Of a stretch of DNA of 20,942 nucleotides, positions 1-8,063 are shown piece by piece. Made by a program: the position numbers and the translations under genes. The notes beneath the pieces were generated by a model. It saw nothing but the letters and a program-made list of their open reading frames with translations. It did not search any database and was not told the origin of the DNA. This DNA comes from JBOHHR01 sp050740975 (GTDB taxonomy: Bacteria > Pseudomonadota > Gammaproteobacteria > JBOHHR01): NCBI GenBank assembly GCA_050740975.1, contig JBOIEE010000355.1, positions 1 to 20,942 of the forward strand. Reading direction: 5' to 3'. Position 1 is the stretch's first letter; the number at the start of each line of letters is the position of its first letter.

Positions 1-430
1 GCGCGGGTTGATAACGACGAAAGGACGGTTTTTCGGATCCACCGTCTTGCCCACGGGTGGTTTTGATCCTCGCCAGACCGTAATTGATCGGCCGCGCGAG
101 CGAACGGCCGTTCATGACGAACTCGAAGTCAAACCCGAGCACATGCGGCGCGTTTTTCGAGGTCTGTTCGAGGTACTGGTTGCCAAGCTCTCTCAGCACA
201 TCGAGGAACAGGCACGTGCGCTGGCTAGCGTCGATCAGGTACTCCCAGGCAGGGACCGGTGGCAAGAACGGAACGAGAGTCGTTACTCTGTTCCCTTTCA
301 TCGGCCCAAGAACTGCGGGTGGCATGGCTGGCGTCAATTAGCTTTCCCCAGGAGCTCGTGCAGCTGTTCATGAACTGGGAAGCTATGCCAAAGCCGTCTG
401 AACAAATTCAAGCGGCATGGTACTGGACAT
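1..430 (-). pseudogene. DUF3141 protein, 5' part, frameshifted and cut by window edge
   Basis: Reading the minus strand, a start at 430 is preceded by a good GGAGG ribosome binding site (about 437-441) and opens with MSSTMPLEFVQTALA, then a stop at 383-385. Family-like sequence resumes in other frames: VHEQLHELLGKAN (about 376-338), then PPAVLGPMKGN and WEYLIDASQRT, GNQYLEQTSKNAPHVL and FDFEFVMNGRSLARPINYGL (about 330-70). At 61-64 a run of four A (minus strand) has one base too many: dropping it joins ...GLARIK to PPVGKTVDPKNRPFVVINPR, which is how the family continues. So at least three indels are needed to restore one frame. DUF3141 proteins are large (roughly 750-800 residues by recollection), related to PHA synthase-like alpha/beta hydrolases, of unknown exact role. 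Only the N-terminal part lies here. Family call is from recalled conserved motifs. Confidence 0.72.
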
Positions 431-473
431 CTTAATCCTCCGAGGCAAGTTCATTTTTGCTCCGTGCGCTTTC

Positions 474-840
474 CTATGCCACGGTAGCGCAGCCGGGACA
501 TCCTTGCGGGTCTGCATCCAACACGTTCCAGTGATCGCGATCGACGTCAAAGCTGAAGCCGGTGTGTTTGTCATTCGAGCTCGCCCGGAAGAGGTCGAAG
601 CTGGACTCTATGCTGTAATGGTTCATGTACCCATCGTTGACCACCCGATCCAGGACCTCATGGTGTGGGCCCTTCAAAAGCTCCTTGGGCAAGAGTCTCA
701 GCCGCCCGAAACAGGGGCGGTGCTTCATACTGTTCCTGACTCTGCGCGACGCAAGGAAACCCAATGAACAGGGCTGCGCTCAGGAACATCGGGATCAGGT
801 TTCTTTTGGAACAATTCAAGACTCCACCATTACTGTGCAT
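474..840 (-). pseudogene. Secreted protein of unknown function, frameshifted
   Basis: The minus strand from 840 encodes a typical export signal (KRNLIPMFLSAALFIGFPCVAQSQ) followed by EAPPLFRAAETLA, then reads into a stop near 658. In the neighbouring frame the sequence continues as LPKELLKGPHHEVLDRV and NDGYMNHYSIESSFDLFRASS, which resembles a small secreted family I have seen in gammaproteobacteria but cannot name. The frame switch falls at about 685-700 and looks like a single extra base around GAGACTCTTGCCC. After FRASS the reading frame runs to a stop at 474 through residues (FDVDRDHWNVLDADPQG) that I do not recognise as part of that family, so the 3' half may also be lost or replaced. 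It lies between pqiC and the broken DUF3141 gene, on the same strand. Start could be ATG 840 or a later TTG. Confidence 0.5.
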
Positions 841-956
841 TTGTACCCCCCGGTAGAAAGCTAGAACATTCTGCGGCAGGGTCGCTTTTCGACTTCGCTC
901 AGCTTCGAAAACGTAAATGGCTGAAACTCACGTCGGTATCTCGGCGCCATCGCGCT

Positions 957-1574
957 TCACCGTTTTTCATTGGTGGAACTCAAGAGTACGCGCACGGCGT
1001 TTGCGATCTCGCGGCTCAATTGGCCGAGACACTGGCTCTGGGCATCGACGATCTGCCGGTAATCGGTATCCGATGCCGGCAGCCGGCAGAAGGATTTGCG
1101 ATTCACAGCCGTCTTCTCGCCAAGCCTCAGCGCCCAGTTGGCCGCGAGGCGCACTTGCCCGGCCGCATCAACATGAAGCTCCTGAATCGTGACGGAGACT
1201 TGCGCGTCTACTTGCTGTTGGCGGGACCAGGGATGGAAGACGATGCGCTCGGTCGGCACCAAAACCGAGAGGTTCTCCGCCAGCACCCGCGTCAGGGTTT
1301 GGTCGAGACGCTCCGCCCAGCGGTGCTCTTCAGCGAGCAGGTATTCTTGCTCCGAGACGGCGGTCACGATCTGCGGCCGATCGAGGTAATCGGACACGCG
1401 GATCGGCCCCAGACCAATCCTAGGTCCTGGATCGGTACGCGGGATCGCGGCGTACGGCGACTCTGCAAACGTGAGCGGCCTCAGCATGTAGAAATGAGTC
1501 GGTGCCGTGTTCCGGAAGCAGCCATGCAGCACCGGAACCAATACGATCAAGAGAAAGATAACTCGTCCGTTCAT
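957..1574 (-). CDS. pqiC: PqiC/YmbA-type ABC transport auxiliary lipoprotein
   Basis: A 205-residue protein with an N-terminal hydrophobic stretch (about residues 4-18) ending in LHGC, a lipobox-like site with Cys19 as the predicted lipidated residue. The body has the features of the DUF330/PqiC family: THFYMLRPL near the start of the mature protein, GLGPIRVSDYLDRPQIVT, and RWAERLDQTLTRVLAENLS. PqiC-type lipoproteins sit in the outer membrane and work with MCE-domain proteins in lipid transport across the periplasm. It is the last gene of the mlaE-mlaF-mlaD-pqiC operon, starting 19 bases after mlaD, with GGAG about 8 bases before the ATG. The -2 position of the lipobox is His, which is unusual but tolerated. 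Function within the operon is inferred from family and context. Confidence 0.85.
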   Translation of the reverse strand: MNGRVIFLLIVLVPVLHGCFRNTAPTHFYMLRPLTFAESPYAAIPRTDPGPRIGLGPIRVSDYLDRPQIVTAVSEQEYLLAEEHRWAERLDQTLTRVLAENLSVLVPTERIVFHPWSRQQQVDAQVSVTIQELHVDAAGQVRLAANWALRLGEKTAVNRKSFCRLPASDTDYRQIVDAQSQCLGQLSREIANAVRVLLSSTNEKR

Positions 1575-1593
1575 GGGTAACGCTCCGTGCGTC

Positions 1594-2604
1594 TTAGGGT
1601 TTGCCGTAGAGGACGGAATCCGGATGCCGCTCCAAATAGTCGGTCAGATCCCGAAGCGAGCGCGCGGCGTTGCGCAGCTCCACCAAGGTTTGCTGCAGGG
1701 TGGAATCTGACCCACCGAACGATTCCACGGCGCCGATTGCACTACGGCTCTCTTCCAGTACACTGGTAACCTTGAGCAGGCTCTGCTCGGCCGCCGCCAG
1801 CACCGGCCTGATCCCACCTCGGGTTTCTGCATGGATATCGCGCACCAAGCTACGGGTTTCTTTGGTCGTTTCCCGCGCGTCCGCGAGCATGGGCTCTAAG
1901 TGGCGGTTGAGTTTCCCGACGAGCTGTTCGGTCCCCTCCAGGGTCTTAGCCAACCCCGCCCGGGCACGCAGGATGTCTTCCGATTTCACGGTGTCCCGAA
2001 TTTCCTTGAGCGTTGCCGACAGATCCCGCACGATGTTCTCCAGGGGCAGCTTCCGTGCCTTGGTCAGCACCTCGTCCAAGGTATTGCGCAACTCGTCCGT
2101 CGTAGTCGGAATGCTCGGCAACTCGGGTAAGCCCCTATAGTTCAATCCGGTTAACTTGACCGGCTGATTGGGGTATAGATTGAACTCCACATACAACAGC
2201 CCAGTCAGCAGGCTCTGCATCTCCAGTCGCGCCCTGAGCCCGGCCTCGATGAGCCGCTGCATGTTCTCCTGGCGTTCTTGCTCCGTTCCGGCTGCTTCCA
2301 TCGGCTGCCCACTGGGGTCGATGAGCCTTCCGGGATCGAATTCGATCACCACCGGCTTGAGGAGCTGGACCCTTTGCGGGTCCATTTGCAGGGCTACCTC
2401 CCTGACCGTCCCGACCTGTACACCCTGGATCTTGACCGGCGCCCCAACGTTCAATCCAGCCAGGGAGGAATCGAAGAAGATGACGAATTGTCGTTTCTCC
2501 TTGAACAGCTCCCCGCCCCCAAAGATCAACAGCGCGGCGCTCAACAGCACGATGGCCCCGACCAGGAAGCCGCCAATCGCTATCGGGCTGATCGGTTTGC
2601 TCAT
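1594..2604 (-). CDS. mlaD: MlaD-like MCE-domain periplasmic lipid-binding protein
   Basis: A 336-residue protein with one N-terminal membrane anchor (about residues 8-30, IGGFLVGAIVLLSAALLIFGG), then one MCE domain (about 38-120) with the characteristic GLNVGAPVKIQGVQVGTV. The C-terminal half (about 170-325) is rich in Leu, Glu, Lys and Arg and probably forms a long helical or coiled-coil rod, as in PqiB/MCE proteins. It should form a ring on the periplasmic face of the MlaE permease and pass lipids to the partner lipoprotein. Length is well above E. coli MlaD (about 180 residues) because of this helical extension, so it is nearer to the single-MCE proteins found beside PqiC lipoproteins. The start lies 3 bases after the mlaF stop, pointing to coupled translation. 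Confidence 0.88.
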   Translation of the reverse strand: MSKPISPIAIGGFLVGAIVLLSAALLIFGGGELFKEKRQFVIFFDSSLAGLNVGAPVKIQGVQVGTVREVALQMDPQRVQLLKPVVIEFDPGRLIDPSGQPMEAAGTEQERQENMQRLIEAGLRARLEMQSLLTGLLYVEFNLYPNQPVKLTGLNYRGLPELPSIPTTTDELRNTLDEVLTKARKLPLENIVRDLSATLKEIRDTVKSEDILRARAGLAKTLEGTEQLVGKLNRHLEPMLADARETTKETRSLVRDIHAETRGGIRPVLAAAEQSLLKVTSVLEESRSAIGAVESFGGSDSTLQQTLVELRNAARSLRDLTDYLERHPDSVLYGKP

Positions 2605-2607
2605 GGT

Positions 2608-3387
2608 TCAGATCCGTTGTTGTTCTTCAATAGGTTCCTCGGACTCGCCGCGGGTGAGAAACCGGATCACCTTAGGATCCCCCGAGTGCTCTAACAATCG
2701 GTGCGGGGAGCCGTTGGCGATCATAGTCTTAGTCTCGGGATCGAGAAAGACGGCATTGTTACCAATAGCGAAGATGCTTGCCAGCTCATGGGTTACCACG
2801 ACCACCGTGGCTCCCAGATTGTTCCGCAGATTCAGGATCAAATCATCGAGCAGCTTAGCGCTCACCGGGTCGAGTCCCGCCGAGGGCTCATCGAGAAATA
2901 GGATCTCCGGATCCAGCGCCATGGCGCGGGCGAGTCCGGCGCGCTTTTGCATTCCGCCGCTGATCTCCGAGGGGTAGTAATCCTCGAAGCCGGCGAGTCC
3001 GACCAGGGCCAGTTTGTAGGACACAATCGCGCCGATCTGCGCCGGGCTCAGATCGGTGAATTCGGCAAGCGGCAGGGCGATGTTCTCGGCCAGAGTCATC
3101 GAGCTCATCAGTGCCCCGCTTTGAAACAGAACGCCGATGCGGCGCAGGATGCGCTCGCGCTCCGGCCCGTCCGCCTGCCACAGGCTTTGGCGGTCGTAGT
3201 AAACCGCGCCTTTCGCCGGCTGCTTAAGTCCGATGAGGTGCTTCAAGAGCGTGCTCTTCCCGCAGCCGCTCCCTCCCATAATAATGAAGATGTCCCCTCG
3301 GTTGATGCTGAAGTTGAGATCCCGCTGGATGACGAAATCCCCGTAGGCCATGGTGAGATCATCGATGGTGACGATGGGTCCACTCAT
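2608..3387 (-). CDS. mlaF: MlaF-like ABC transporter ATP-binding protein
   Basis: A 259-residue ABC ATPase. Walker A is GGSGCGKST (about residues 38-46), the signature is SGGMQKRAGLARA, Walker B is ILFLDEPSAGLDP, and the switch histidine lies in VVTHEL. The SGGMQKR form of the signature is typical of MlaF/MCE-linked ATPases. It powers lipid movement through the MlaE permease from the cytoplasmic side. The open frame extends much further upstream (to 4188), but that part overlaps mlaE in another frame and has no family similarity. The ATG at 3387 gives the expected length, begins MSGPIVTIDDLTMAYG, has GAAGG just before it, and lies 11 bases after the mlaE stop. Second gene of the operon. Confidence 0.92.
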   Translation of the reverse strand: MSGPIVTIDDLTMAYGDFVIQRDLNFSINRGDIFIIMGGSGCGKSTLLKHLIGLKQPAKGAVYYDRQSLWQADGPERERILRRIGVLFQSGALMSSMTLAENIALPLAEFTDLSPAQIGAIVSYKLALVGLAGFEDYYPSEISGGMQKRAGLARAMALDPEILFLDEPSAGLDPVSAKLLDDLILNLRNNLGATVVVVTHELASIFAIGNNAVFLDPETKTMIANGSPHRLLEHSGDPKVIRFLTRGESEEPIEEQQRI

Positions 3388-3398
3388 CGCCTTCGGCG

Positions 3399-4571
3399 CT
3401 AGATCCCCAAGCGGTCGCAGATCAAGGTCATCACCGAATCCGCCACGACGATGTAGACGATACTGGTCACCACAGCCGAGGTCGCCGCATCGCCTACGGC
3501 AGAAGCGCTGCGCCCGCACTGCATACCGCGCAGGCAACCGGCAATCGCGATGAGCACCCCGAACACGGCGCATTTGGTCACGCCCACGAGAAAATCGGTC
3601 AAGCGGACGGCGTCCTTGGTGCGATCGAGGTACTGCACCAGCGAGACGTCGAAGAAGCTGACCGTTACCAGCCCCCCGCCTACGATCCCCATGAGGTCGG
3701 CGTAAAGACACAACAGCGGCATGATCAGAATCAAGGCCAGCACCCGGGGCAAAACCAGAAACTGCATCGGGGGGAGCCCCATGACCCGCAAGGCGTCGAT
3801 CTCGCTGTTGACGTTCATGGTACCGAGCTGCGCCGCAAACGCCGCCCCCGTGCGCCCCGACATGATGATGCCCGTCATCAGCGCCCCCATCTCGCGCAAC
3901 ATACCCAGCCCCACCAGATCGGCGATATAGATCTGCGCCCCAAAGAGCGTAAGCTGCACCGCTCCGACGAAAGCCAAGATCAGTCCCACCAGGAGGCTGA
4001 TCACGGTCACGATGGCAAGCGCAGAGGGTCCGCTGTCCTGGATATTCAGCCAAAGATCTACCCCCCTGAAGCGCGCCCGCCCGCGCAATAGAGCCCCGAG
4101 CGCGAGCATCGCCTCGCCCAGGAAGGCCAGAAAAACCTTGCCGTCTTCCCAAGCTTTTAAAACACCCGTTCCCACCTGCGCGAGCCAAGGGCGCCGCTGC
4201 GCCTGACGGCGTGCGCCGGCGCGTTCCGGAACGGCATACACCAGTGCCAGCAGACCGCGTACCCCCTCGGGCAAGCCCGAGCTGTCCACCTCGATGCCCC
4301 GCTCCCGGCAGGGGTCGATGAGGCCGATCAGAAACGTCATGAGCAGCGTGTCCCAGCGGCCAAGGTCACGCGCGCTCACGACCAGACGGTTGATCGCGCT
4401 TTTCTCGCCCAGCTGCTCCAAAACAGCACCGGGCGAAGGGATGTCTGACCCCATGACCCAATCACCGGCCAAGGCAAGCTCGGATTCTTTATTGTGCCGC
4501 ACCAGGAAGCTGGCTTCACCGCGGCGAATCGGATTGCTTGTGGATGCCAACTGTAAAAGGGTCTTTCTCAA
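3399..4571 (-). CDS. mlaE: MlaE-like ABC permease with N-terminal STAS-like domain
   Basis: A protein of up to 390 residues. The C-terminal about 250 residues are a MlaE permease: several membrane segments, the MSGRTGAAFAAQLGTMNVNSEIDALRVMG coupling region and LPRVLALILIMPLLCLYAD. The first about 100 residues (ELALAGDWVMGSDIPSPGAVLEQL and following) look like a STAS-like domain fused to the permease, known for one branch of MlaE proteins; in E. coli the STAS protein MlaB is separate. It forms the inner-membrane core for MlaF and MlaD, which follow directly. The start is uncertain: position 4571 is a TTG with no clear ribosome binding site, and a GTG at 4502 is another option. First gene of the operon, so the promoter should lie in the gap after 4571. 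Confidence 0.88.
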   Translation of the reverse strand: MRKTLLQLASTSNPIRRGEASFLVRHNKESELALAGDWVMGSDIPSPGAVLEQLGEKSAINRLVVSARDLGRWDTLLMTFLIGLIDPCRERGIEVDSSGLPEGVRGLLALVYAVPERAGARRQAQRRPWLAQVGTGVLKAWEDGKVFLAFLGEAMLALGALLRGRARFRGVDLWLNIQDSGPSALAIVTVISLLVGLILAFVGAVQLTLFGAQIYIADLVGLGMLREMGALMTGIIMSGRTGAAFAAQLGTMNVNSEIDALRVMGLPPMQFLVLPRVLALILIMPLLCLYADLMGIVGGGLVTVSFFDVSLVQYLDRTKDAVRLTDFLVGVTKCAVFGVLIAIAGCLRGMQCGRSASAVGDAATSAVVTSIVYIVVADSVMTLICDRLGI

Positions 4572-5105
4572 TTGAAGGCGCTTCGATCAATGCGGAGCGC
4601 TGGCGCCTTGGAGCGTCCTGGGTCTAATACATCCTGGGTTCTCGATTTCGGCAATTCCTGTCGGCATGATGTATTTCTGCGCGATGATTCATGTGCTAGC
4701 CCTTTTCGCAGACGTGGGATAGCGAATTATCCAATAGTGTGGATCTAAAATCATCAAGAACCCCGGAAGAGATCTAATCGTTGGTGTTCCGACCCGGTAG
4801 CAACACCGGTGTTTAGACAGGAAATCAGTAGCGGGCGGGTTCAAACCCACCATTTTCCCTACACCGCGGTTTCGACGATTTCGATGCGTTCGGAAACCGT
4901 GCACGGTGAGCGCAAATACCACCCGCCCGATGCGACACGCGTTTTACTCTGCTTGCTCCATTTATGGGTTTCGCCAAAAGGTGGATTTTTGCGTCGCCAA
5001 CGACGTCATGCTTGCCGGCAAGGTAAGCTTGGTATTCGGGATCCGGGCGCATTCTTTTTCGGGACACTTCCTGTTTTGAAAAACGAAGTCCGCCGAAGCA
5101 ACCTG
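4572..5105. other. Gene-free region with several palindromes
   Basis: No reading frame here looks like a real protein on either strand. It separates the divergently unrelated ends of mlaE and the TerB-like gene (both minus strand) and should contain the mlaE promoter. Direct structure seen: a perfect 12-base palindrome AACACCGGTGTT at 4802-4813; the near-perfect inverted repeat GGCGGGTT/AACCCACC around 4836-4853; and a nested inverted repeat at 4862-4908. No terminator with a clear T-run was found. Confidence 0.6.
4862..4908. repeat. Nested inverted repeat (12-bp stem with bulge)
   Basis: The left arm CACCGCGGTTTC (4862-4873) is matched by GAAACCG (4893-4899) and, after four unpaired bases TGCA, by CGGTG (4904-4908). 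This gives 12 Watson-Crick pairs around a 19-base loop. It could fold in DNA or RNA; role unknown. Confidence 0.55.
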
Positions 5106-5564
5106 CTAGGCGTCGCTCCGGACGCGGAGCTTGGTGGCGATGAACTTCTGATGCGGCACGTGGAGAAGATCTGCGAGCTTGCGGATAAAATGCTCCTCGT
5201 ACTTGTGCAGCGTGCCGTCGGCGTAAGCGACCCGCCACATGTGCTCGATGAGCTTCACCTTCTGCACGGGGCTGAAGGCAAGGTTGATCTGGGAGGTGAA
5301 CTGATAGAAATCCGTGGCGGCCTGCGCCTCCTCCTCGGCAAGCGCCATGATCTCTGTAGCCTCCTTCGCGTCGAGCTCGAACTTCTCGGCGATCGAAGCG
5401 AGGACCTGTGCCCGTTCGGCCTCGGCGATCTCCTCATCCATGCGCACTACCTCGGTGAGGAGGGCCGCCACCGCTACCCGCAGCCGGTGCTCCTGGTCCT
5501 GCGGCGTGTCGGGGCCACGCTGCGCAATATGCTCCTCAAAGAACGCCTTGATCGCATCCAACAT
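5106..5564 (-). CDS. TerB-like (tellurite-resistance family) protein
   Basis: A 152-residue, mostly helical acidic protein with the layout of stand-alone TerB-like domains: an N-terminal helix (MLDAIKAFFEEHIA), then RLRVAVAALLTEVVRMDEEI (about 27-46), and a second copy of the same pattern, VKLIEHMWRVAYADGTLHKYEE (about 103-124). The paired acidic positions D-x-E-I and D-G-x-L-x-x-x-E are the putative metal-binding sites of the family. These proteins are cytoplasmic and their function is poorly defined; the name tellurite resistance is historical. A strong GGAGGCGGAG precedes the ATG at 5564. It lies 134 bases after the ferritin-like gene on the same strand, so the two may be co-transcribed. 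No other ter genes are present. Confidence 0.8.
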   Translation of the reverse strand: MLDAIKAFFEEHIAQRGPDTPQDQEHRLRVAVAALLTEVVRMDEEIAEAERAQVLASIAEKFELDAKEATEIMALAEEEAQAATDFYQFTSQINLAFSPVQKVKLIEHMWRVAYADGTLHKYEEHFIRKLADLLHVPHQKFIATKLRVRSDA

Positions 5565-5682
5565 AACTCCGCCTCCGCGATGATTCCCAGCTCGGGGCCC
5601 GATCTTTGCTGCCGCACGGACGCCGTGTCAAACGCTGCGGAAGCTGGAGCGTCGGGCAAAGAGGCTAGACAGCGGTAATATC

Positions 5683-5705
5683 CGGCTATGTTAGCATGCT
5701 AGCCG
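5683..5705. repeat. Short inverted repeat at the 3' end of the ferritin-like gene
   Basis: CGGCTA (5683-5688) and TAGCCG (5700-5705) form a 6-bp stem overlapping the stop codon of the minus-strand ferritin-like gene. There is no following T-run on the minus strand, so it is at best a weak terminator or transcript-end hairpin. Confidence 0.3.
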
Positions 5706-6244
5706 TCGCTGCCAAGCTCTTCGAGCAGACTCACGAGGTCGTCGGCGTGCTCCTCTTCCATCGCCAAGATCCCCTCCATCATGCGCCGAGTCGTGGGATC
5801 ATCGTGGCCGAGATAGCCGATCATCTCACGGTAGCTATCGATGGCGATGCGCTCGGCGATGAGATCCTCCCGGATCATCTCAATCAGGGAGGCACCCTCC
5901 ACGTATTCGGAATGGCTGCGCATCAGGAGCCCCGCGGGTGAGAAGTCGGGCTCGCCACCGAGCTGCACGATGCGGGCGGCGATCTGATCCGCATGCACCT
6001 GCTCCTCGTTGGCGTGCTGCAGAAACTCCGCCGCGACCCCCTGGGCGTTGATGCCCGAGGCCATGAAGTAATGGCGCTTGTAGCGCAGCACGCACACGAT
6101 CTCGGTCGCCAGCGCCTCGTTGAGCAGCTTGAGGACAGTGCCGCGATCGGCTGTATAACCTTGTGTGACCGCGCCCTGCTCGATGTGTTGCCGGGCGCGC
6201 TCGCGCAAGGTCTTGATGTCGGTAAGGAAGGGTTTATCGGCCAT
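5699..6244 (-). CDS. Bacterioferritin-like di-iron protein
   Basis: A 181-residue ferritin-like four-helix protein. Candidate iron ligands occur in family order: ALATEIVCVLRYKRHYF (helix A Glu), ANEEQVHAD (helix B ExxH), LIAERIAIDSYREM (helix C Glu) and MEEEHADDL (helix D ExxH). This gives the two Glu and two ExxH motifs of a di-iron centre, as in bacterioferritin and related proteins that oxidise and store iron or protect against peroxide. The haem-binding Met of true bacterioferritin is not clear to me, so the storage role is an inference. The frame stays open upstream to 6406, but ATG 6244 begins MADKPFLTDIKTLRERA, has GGAACGAG before it and gives the normal family length. It reads towards the TerB-like gene. 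Confidence 0.85.
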   Translation of the reverse strand: MADKPFLTDIKTLRERARQHIEQGAVTQGYTADRGTVLKLLNEALATEIVCVLRYKRHYFMASGINAQGVAAEFLQHANEEQVHADQIAARIVQLGGEPDFSPAGLLMRSHSEYVEGASLIEMIREDLIAERIAIDSYREMIGYLGHDDPTTRRMMEGILAMEEEHADDLVSLLEELGSDG

Positions 6245-6452
6245 ATCACTCGTTCCGCAAGGTGTAAATAAATGACGATTATGCGTTGTATTCTTCTCGC
6301 CGCCAAATTCCCCCGCGCTCAACTGTAGATAGCACATCAGATGTCCGCCTTTTCGCTTCCTTGAAAAACGGCGGCGAACAAAAACGACCCGGCCTAGTCG
6401 GAACAAAGTTCAATTGCCGAATTCGCTGATAACATTGACATCACCCGAACGG

Positions 6453-7658
6453 TCACGGGCAGCTACCCTCCTCGAAGAACCCGGGGGAGGTTTCCGCGAC
6501 TGTAGAGGTGACGAAGAGGTTGGCCAGACCCAGGTTATCGCCCGAGCCCACAGCACAGGCGTTACCCAAGCAGAACGTCGCGCGACCTTGGTAGATGTGC
6601 ATCCAGTTGTTGGAGGTGAAGTCCTTACATTCACTGGAGCCATTGATGGGACCACCGTCGTCCCCATCATCCCCGTCCGACCCGCCATCGCAGACACGCT
6701 CATCGAGTCTGCGGTTGTTGCAGAACAGGAACTTGGTCAGGAGCTGCGGGTAATCGATGCTGCGGTGATCGATAAAGCCGCCACCGCCGGAGGTGTTCCT
6801 TCCCGCTGGCCAAGCGTGCCCCAAGCCCGAAACCTCGATCAGTTGAACCACCTGGACGCCGCCCTTGCTCCAGGTTTCCTCAGTGCCGCCACCGGCAATG
6901 CCGTTGCTACCCGAGTCTTTGCTGGCGTCGTATATTTCCGCCATCACCTCAGCGTTGAGGGTATTGTAACCCTGGGATACGGTGAAATCGCGATCACCGA
7001 AGACGATGGAGGTGATCTGGTTGCCGAAGCTGCTGCTCTGGCCGCCAGCCAGACGAATGCAGTCGTTGACCGCGGCGTTCTTGTTGGTGGCGACGGAGCT
7101 GATCTGGTTGGGGCCTGTACCCACTGTGGGACCGGCGTTGATGCCGATGCCCGCGAATACGTCGGGCGCCAAACAACCCATGACCATGGTCTCGCCTCCG
7201 CCGGAAGACAGACCGGAGATGAACACTTGACGTGGATCGATGTTGAGCGCGTTGCGGCCCAGCAACTTGTCTACCAACTCCAGAATGTTGTCGTTGAACC
7301 GCTTGTTCCGCGTGTGTTTGGTGAAGTAATAGTCCCAACACTGGCCCACGAACACGTCACTGCGGACGTCCGCGGCGCCATTGCCGGGCACGTCGGGGAT
7401 GGCGACGACCATACCGAACTGATCGGCCACGGACTCCCAGTTGTTGCCGTTTTTGAAGTCGTCGGCAGACTGGACACACCCGTGAAGGTTGATCATCAGA
7501 GCGCGTTTCCCGCCGACCGCCGGTGTGGTTGTCGGAACGTAGAGGCTGACAAAGTCCATGCCGGCGAGGCCGTTCTCTCGGGTCCAAGTTCCTGCCAACA
7601 GGGGGGTCGCAAACATACACACCCCGATGACGATTAGTGCTCTCTTCAGTAACGTCAT
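6453..7658 (-). CDS. Secreted PHB depolymerase / esterase (short-chain PHA depolymerase)
   Basis: A 401-residue exported alpha/beta hydrolase. Residues 1-23 are a signal peptide (cleavage after LLAG or near). The catalytic domain (about 24-315) has the oxyanion segment NLHGCVQS (58-64), lipase box GLSSG with nucleophile Ser151, a candidate Asp at 222 or 224 in FGDRD, and His281 in GLGHAW. An acidic Gly/Ser/Asp linker (GGSDGDDGDDGG, about 325-336) leads to a C-terminal module (about 343-401) with CKDFTSNN, HIYQGRA, AVGSGDNLGLANLFVT and ETSPGFF, which resembles a module at the end of known PHB depolymerases and probably binds polymer. It would hydrolyse extracellular poly(3-hydroxybutyrate) or short-chain esters. 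Start: ATG 7658 with AGGAG 9 bases upstream. Monocistronic. A 407-residue frame on the opposite strand is a coding shadow. Confidence 0.87.
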   Translation of the reverse strand: MTLLKRALIVIGVCMFATPLLAGTWTRENGLAGMDFVSLYVPTTTPAVGGKRALMINLHGCVQSADDFKNGNNWESVADQFGMVVAIPDVPGNGAADVRSDVFVGQCWDYYFTKHTRNKRFNDNILELVDKLLGRNALNIDPRQVFISGLSSGGGETMVMGCLAPDVFAGIGINAGPTVGTGPNQISSVATNKNAAVNDCIRLAGGQSSSFGNQITSIVFGDRDFTVSQGYNTLNAEVMAEIYDASKDSGSNGIAGGGTEETWSKGGVQVVQLIEVSGLGHAWPAGRNTSGGGGFIDHRSIDYPQLLTKFLFCNNRRLDERVCDGGSDGDDGDDGGPINGSSECKDFTSNNWMHIYQGRATFCLGNACAVGSGDNLGLANLFVTSTVAETSPGFFEEGSCP

Positions 7659-8063
7659 GATTTAGTTCTCCTGTAACGAAATACCGACTGCGAGGGCCGG
7701 GCTCTAATGGTACCCAGTTCAAGTGGAAAGTAAGGAGGATTCGTGAAGGAATCGTTCTGTCCCTACTTGGTTTGTTCCAAACAAAAAAACGCCCGTAGCG
7801 TGCTTGTACTGCTTCGTCGAATAACAACAAGCGCGGAGCGCGATTTTCGCCGCGCTCGCGATCGGACTTGTGTGACGTTTTATACCGGGTTTTTGTGAAA
7901 AATTCACCAATTCCAGCGTCCCATTTTCATTACCGTTTGACAGTGCGCCCGTTATTCGGCTGGAACCTTCGGCCATCTGCTCTGTTGTCTTGCAAACGGA
8001 GAAGGGTCAATATAGATAAGCGCGTTATCTGAGAGCTAAAGGCTTAATCGGGAGGGTTCGGTC
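7659..8063. other. Divergent intergenic region
   Basis: This stretch separates the minus-strand depolymerase from the plus-strand membrane protein and must hold promoters for both. It is locally A/T rich (around 7770-7790 and 7870-7910). I see no convincing gene; an 85-residue minus-strand frame (7719-7976) has no recognisable features. One clear hairpin is listed separately. Confidence 0.6.
7836..7857. repeat. Intergenic hairpin, 7-bp perfect stem
   Basis: GAGCGCG (7836-7842) pairs with CGCGCTC (7851-7857) around an 8-base loop. An overlapping alternative is AGCGCGG with CCGCGCT. No T-run follows on either side, so terminator function is not supported. Confidence 0.45.

Noticed and set aside
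2168..2977. 269-residue plus-strand frame opposite mlaD and mlaF
   Set aside because: Ser/Arg/Pro-rich shadow with no motif, antisense to two well-identified genes.
3388..4188. Long upstream extension of the mlaF frame
   Set aside because: It overlaps mlaE in another frame, has no similarity to ATPases and is Gly/Arg-rich; ATG 3387 gives the normal length.
4836..4860. tRNA-like T-arm (GGGTTCAAACCC)
   Set aside because: The sequence fits a B-box, but the T-stem has mismatches and no matching acceptor, D or anticodon arms were found at tRNA or long-variable-arm distances.
4825..5238. 137-residue minus-strand frame overlapping the TerB-like gene
   Set aside because: Overlaps a well-supported gene in another frame and shows no domain features; its end simply reads through the palindromes.
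6414..7637. 407-residue plus-strand open frame opposite the PHB depolymerase
   Set aside because: The minus strand has signal peptide, lipase box and catalytic His; the plus-strand frame has no motif and is a codon-bias shadow.
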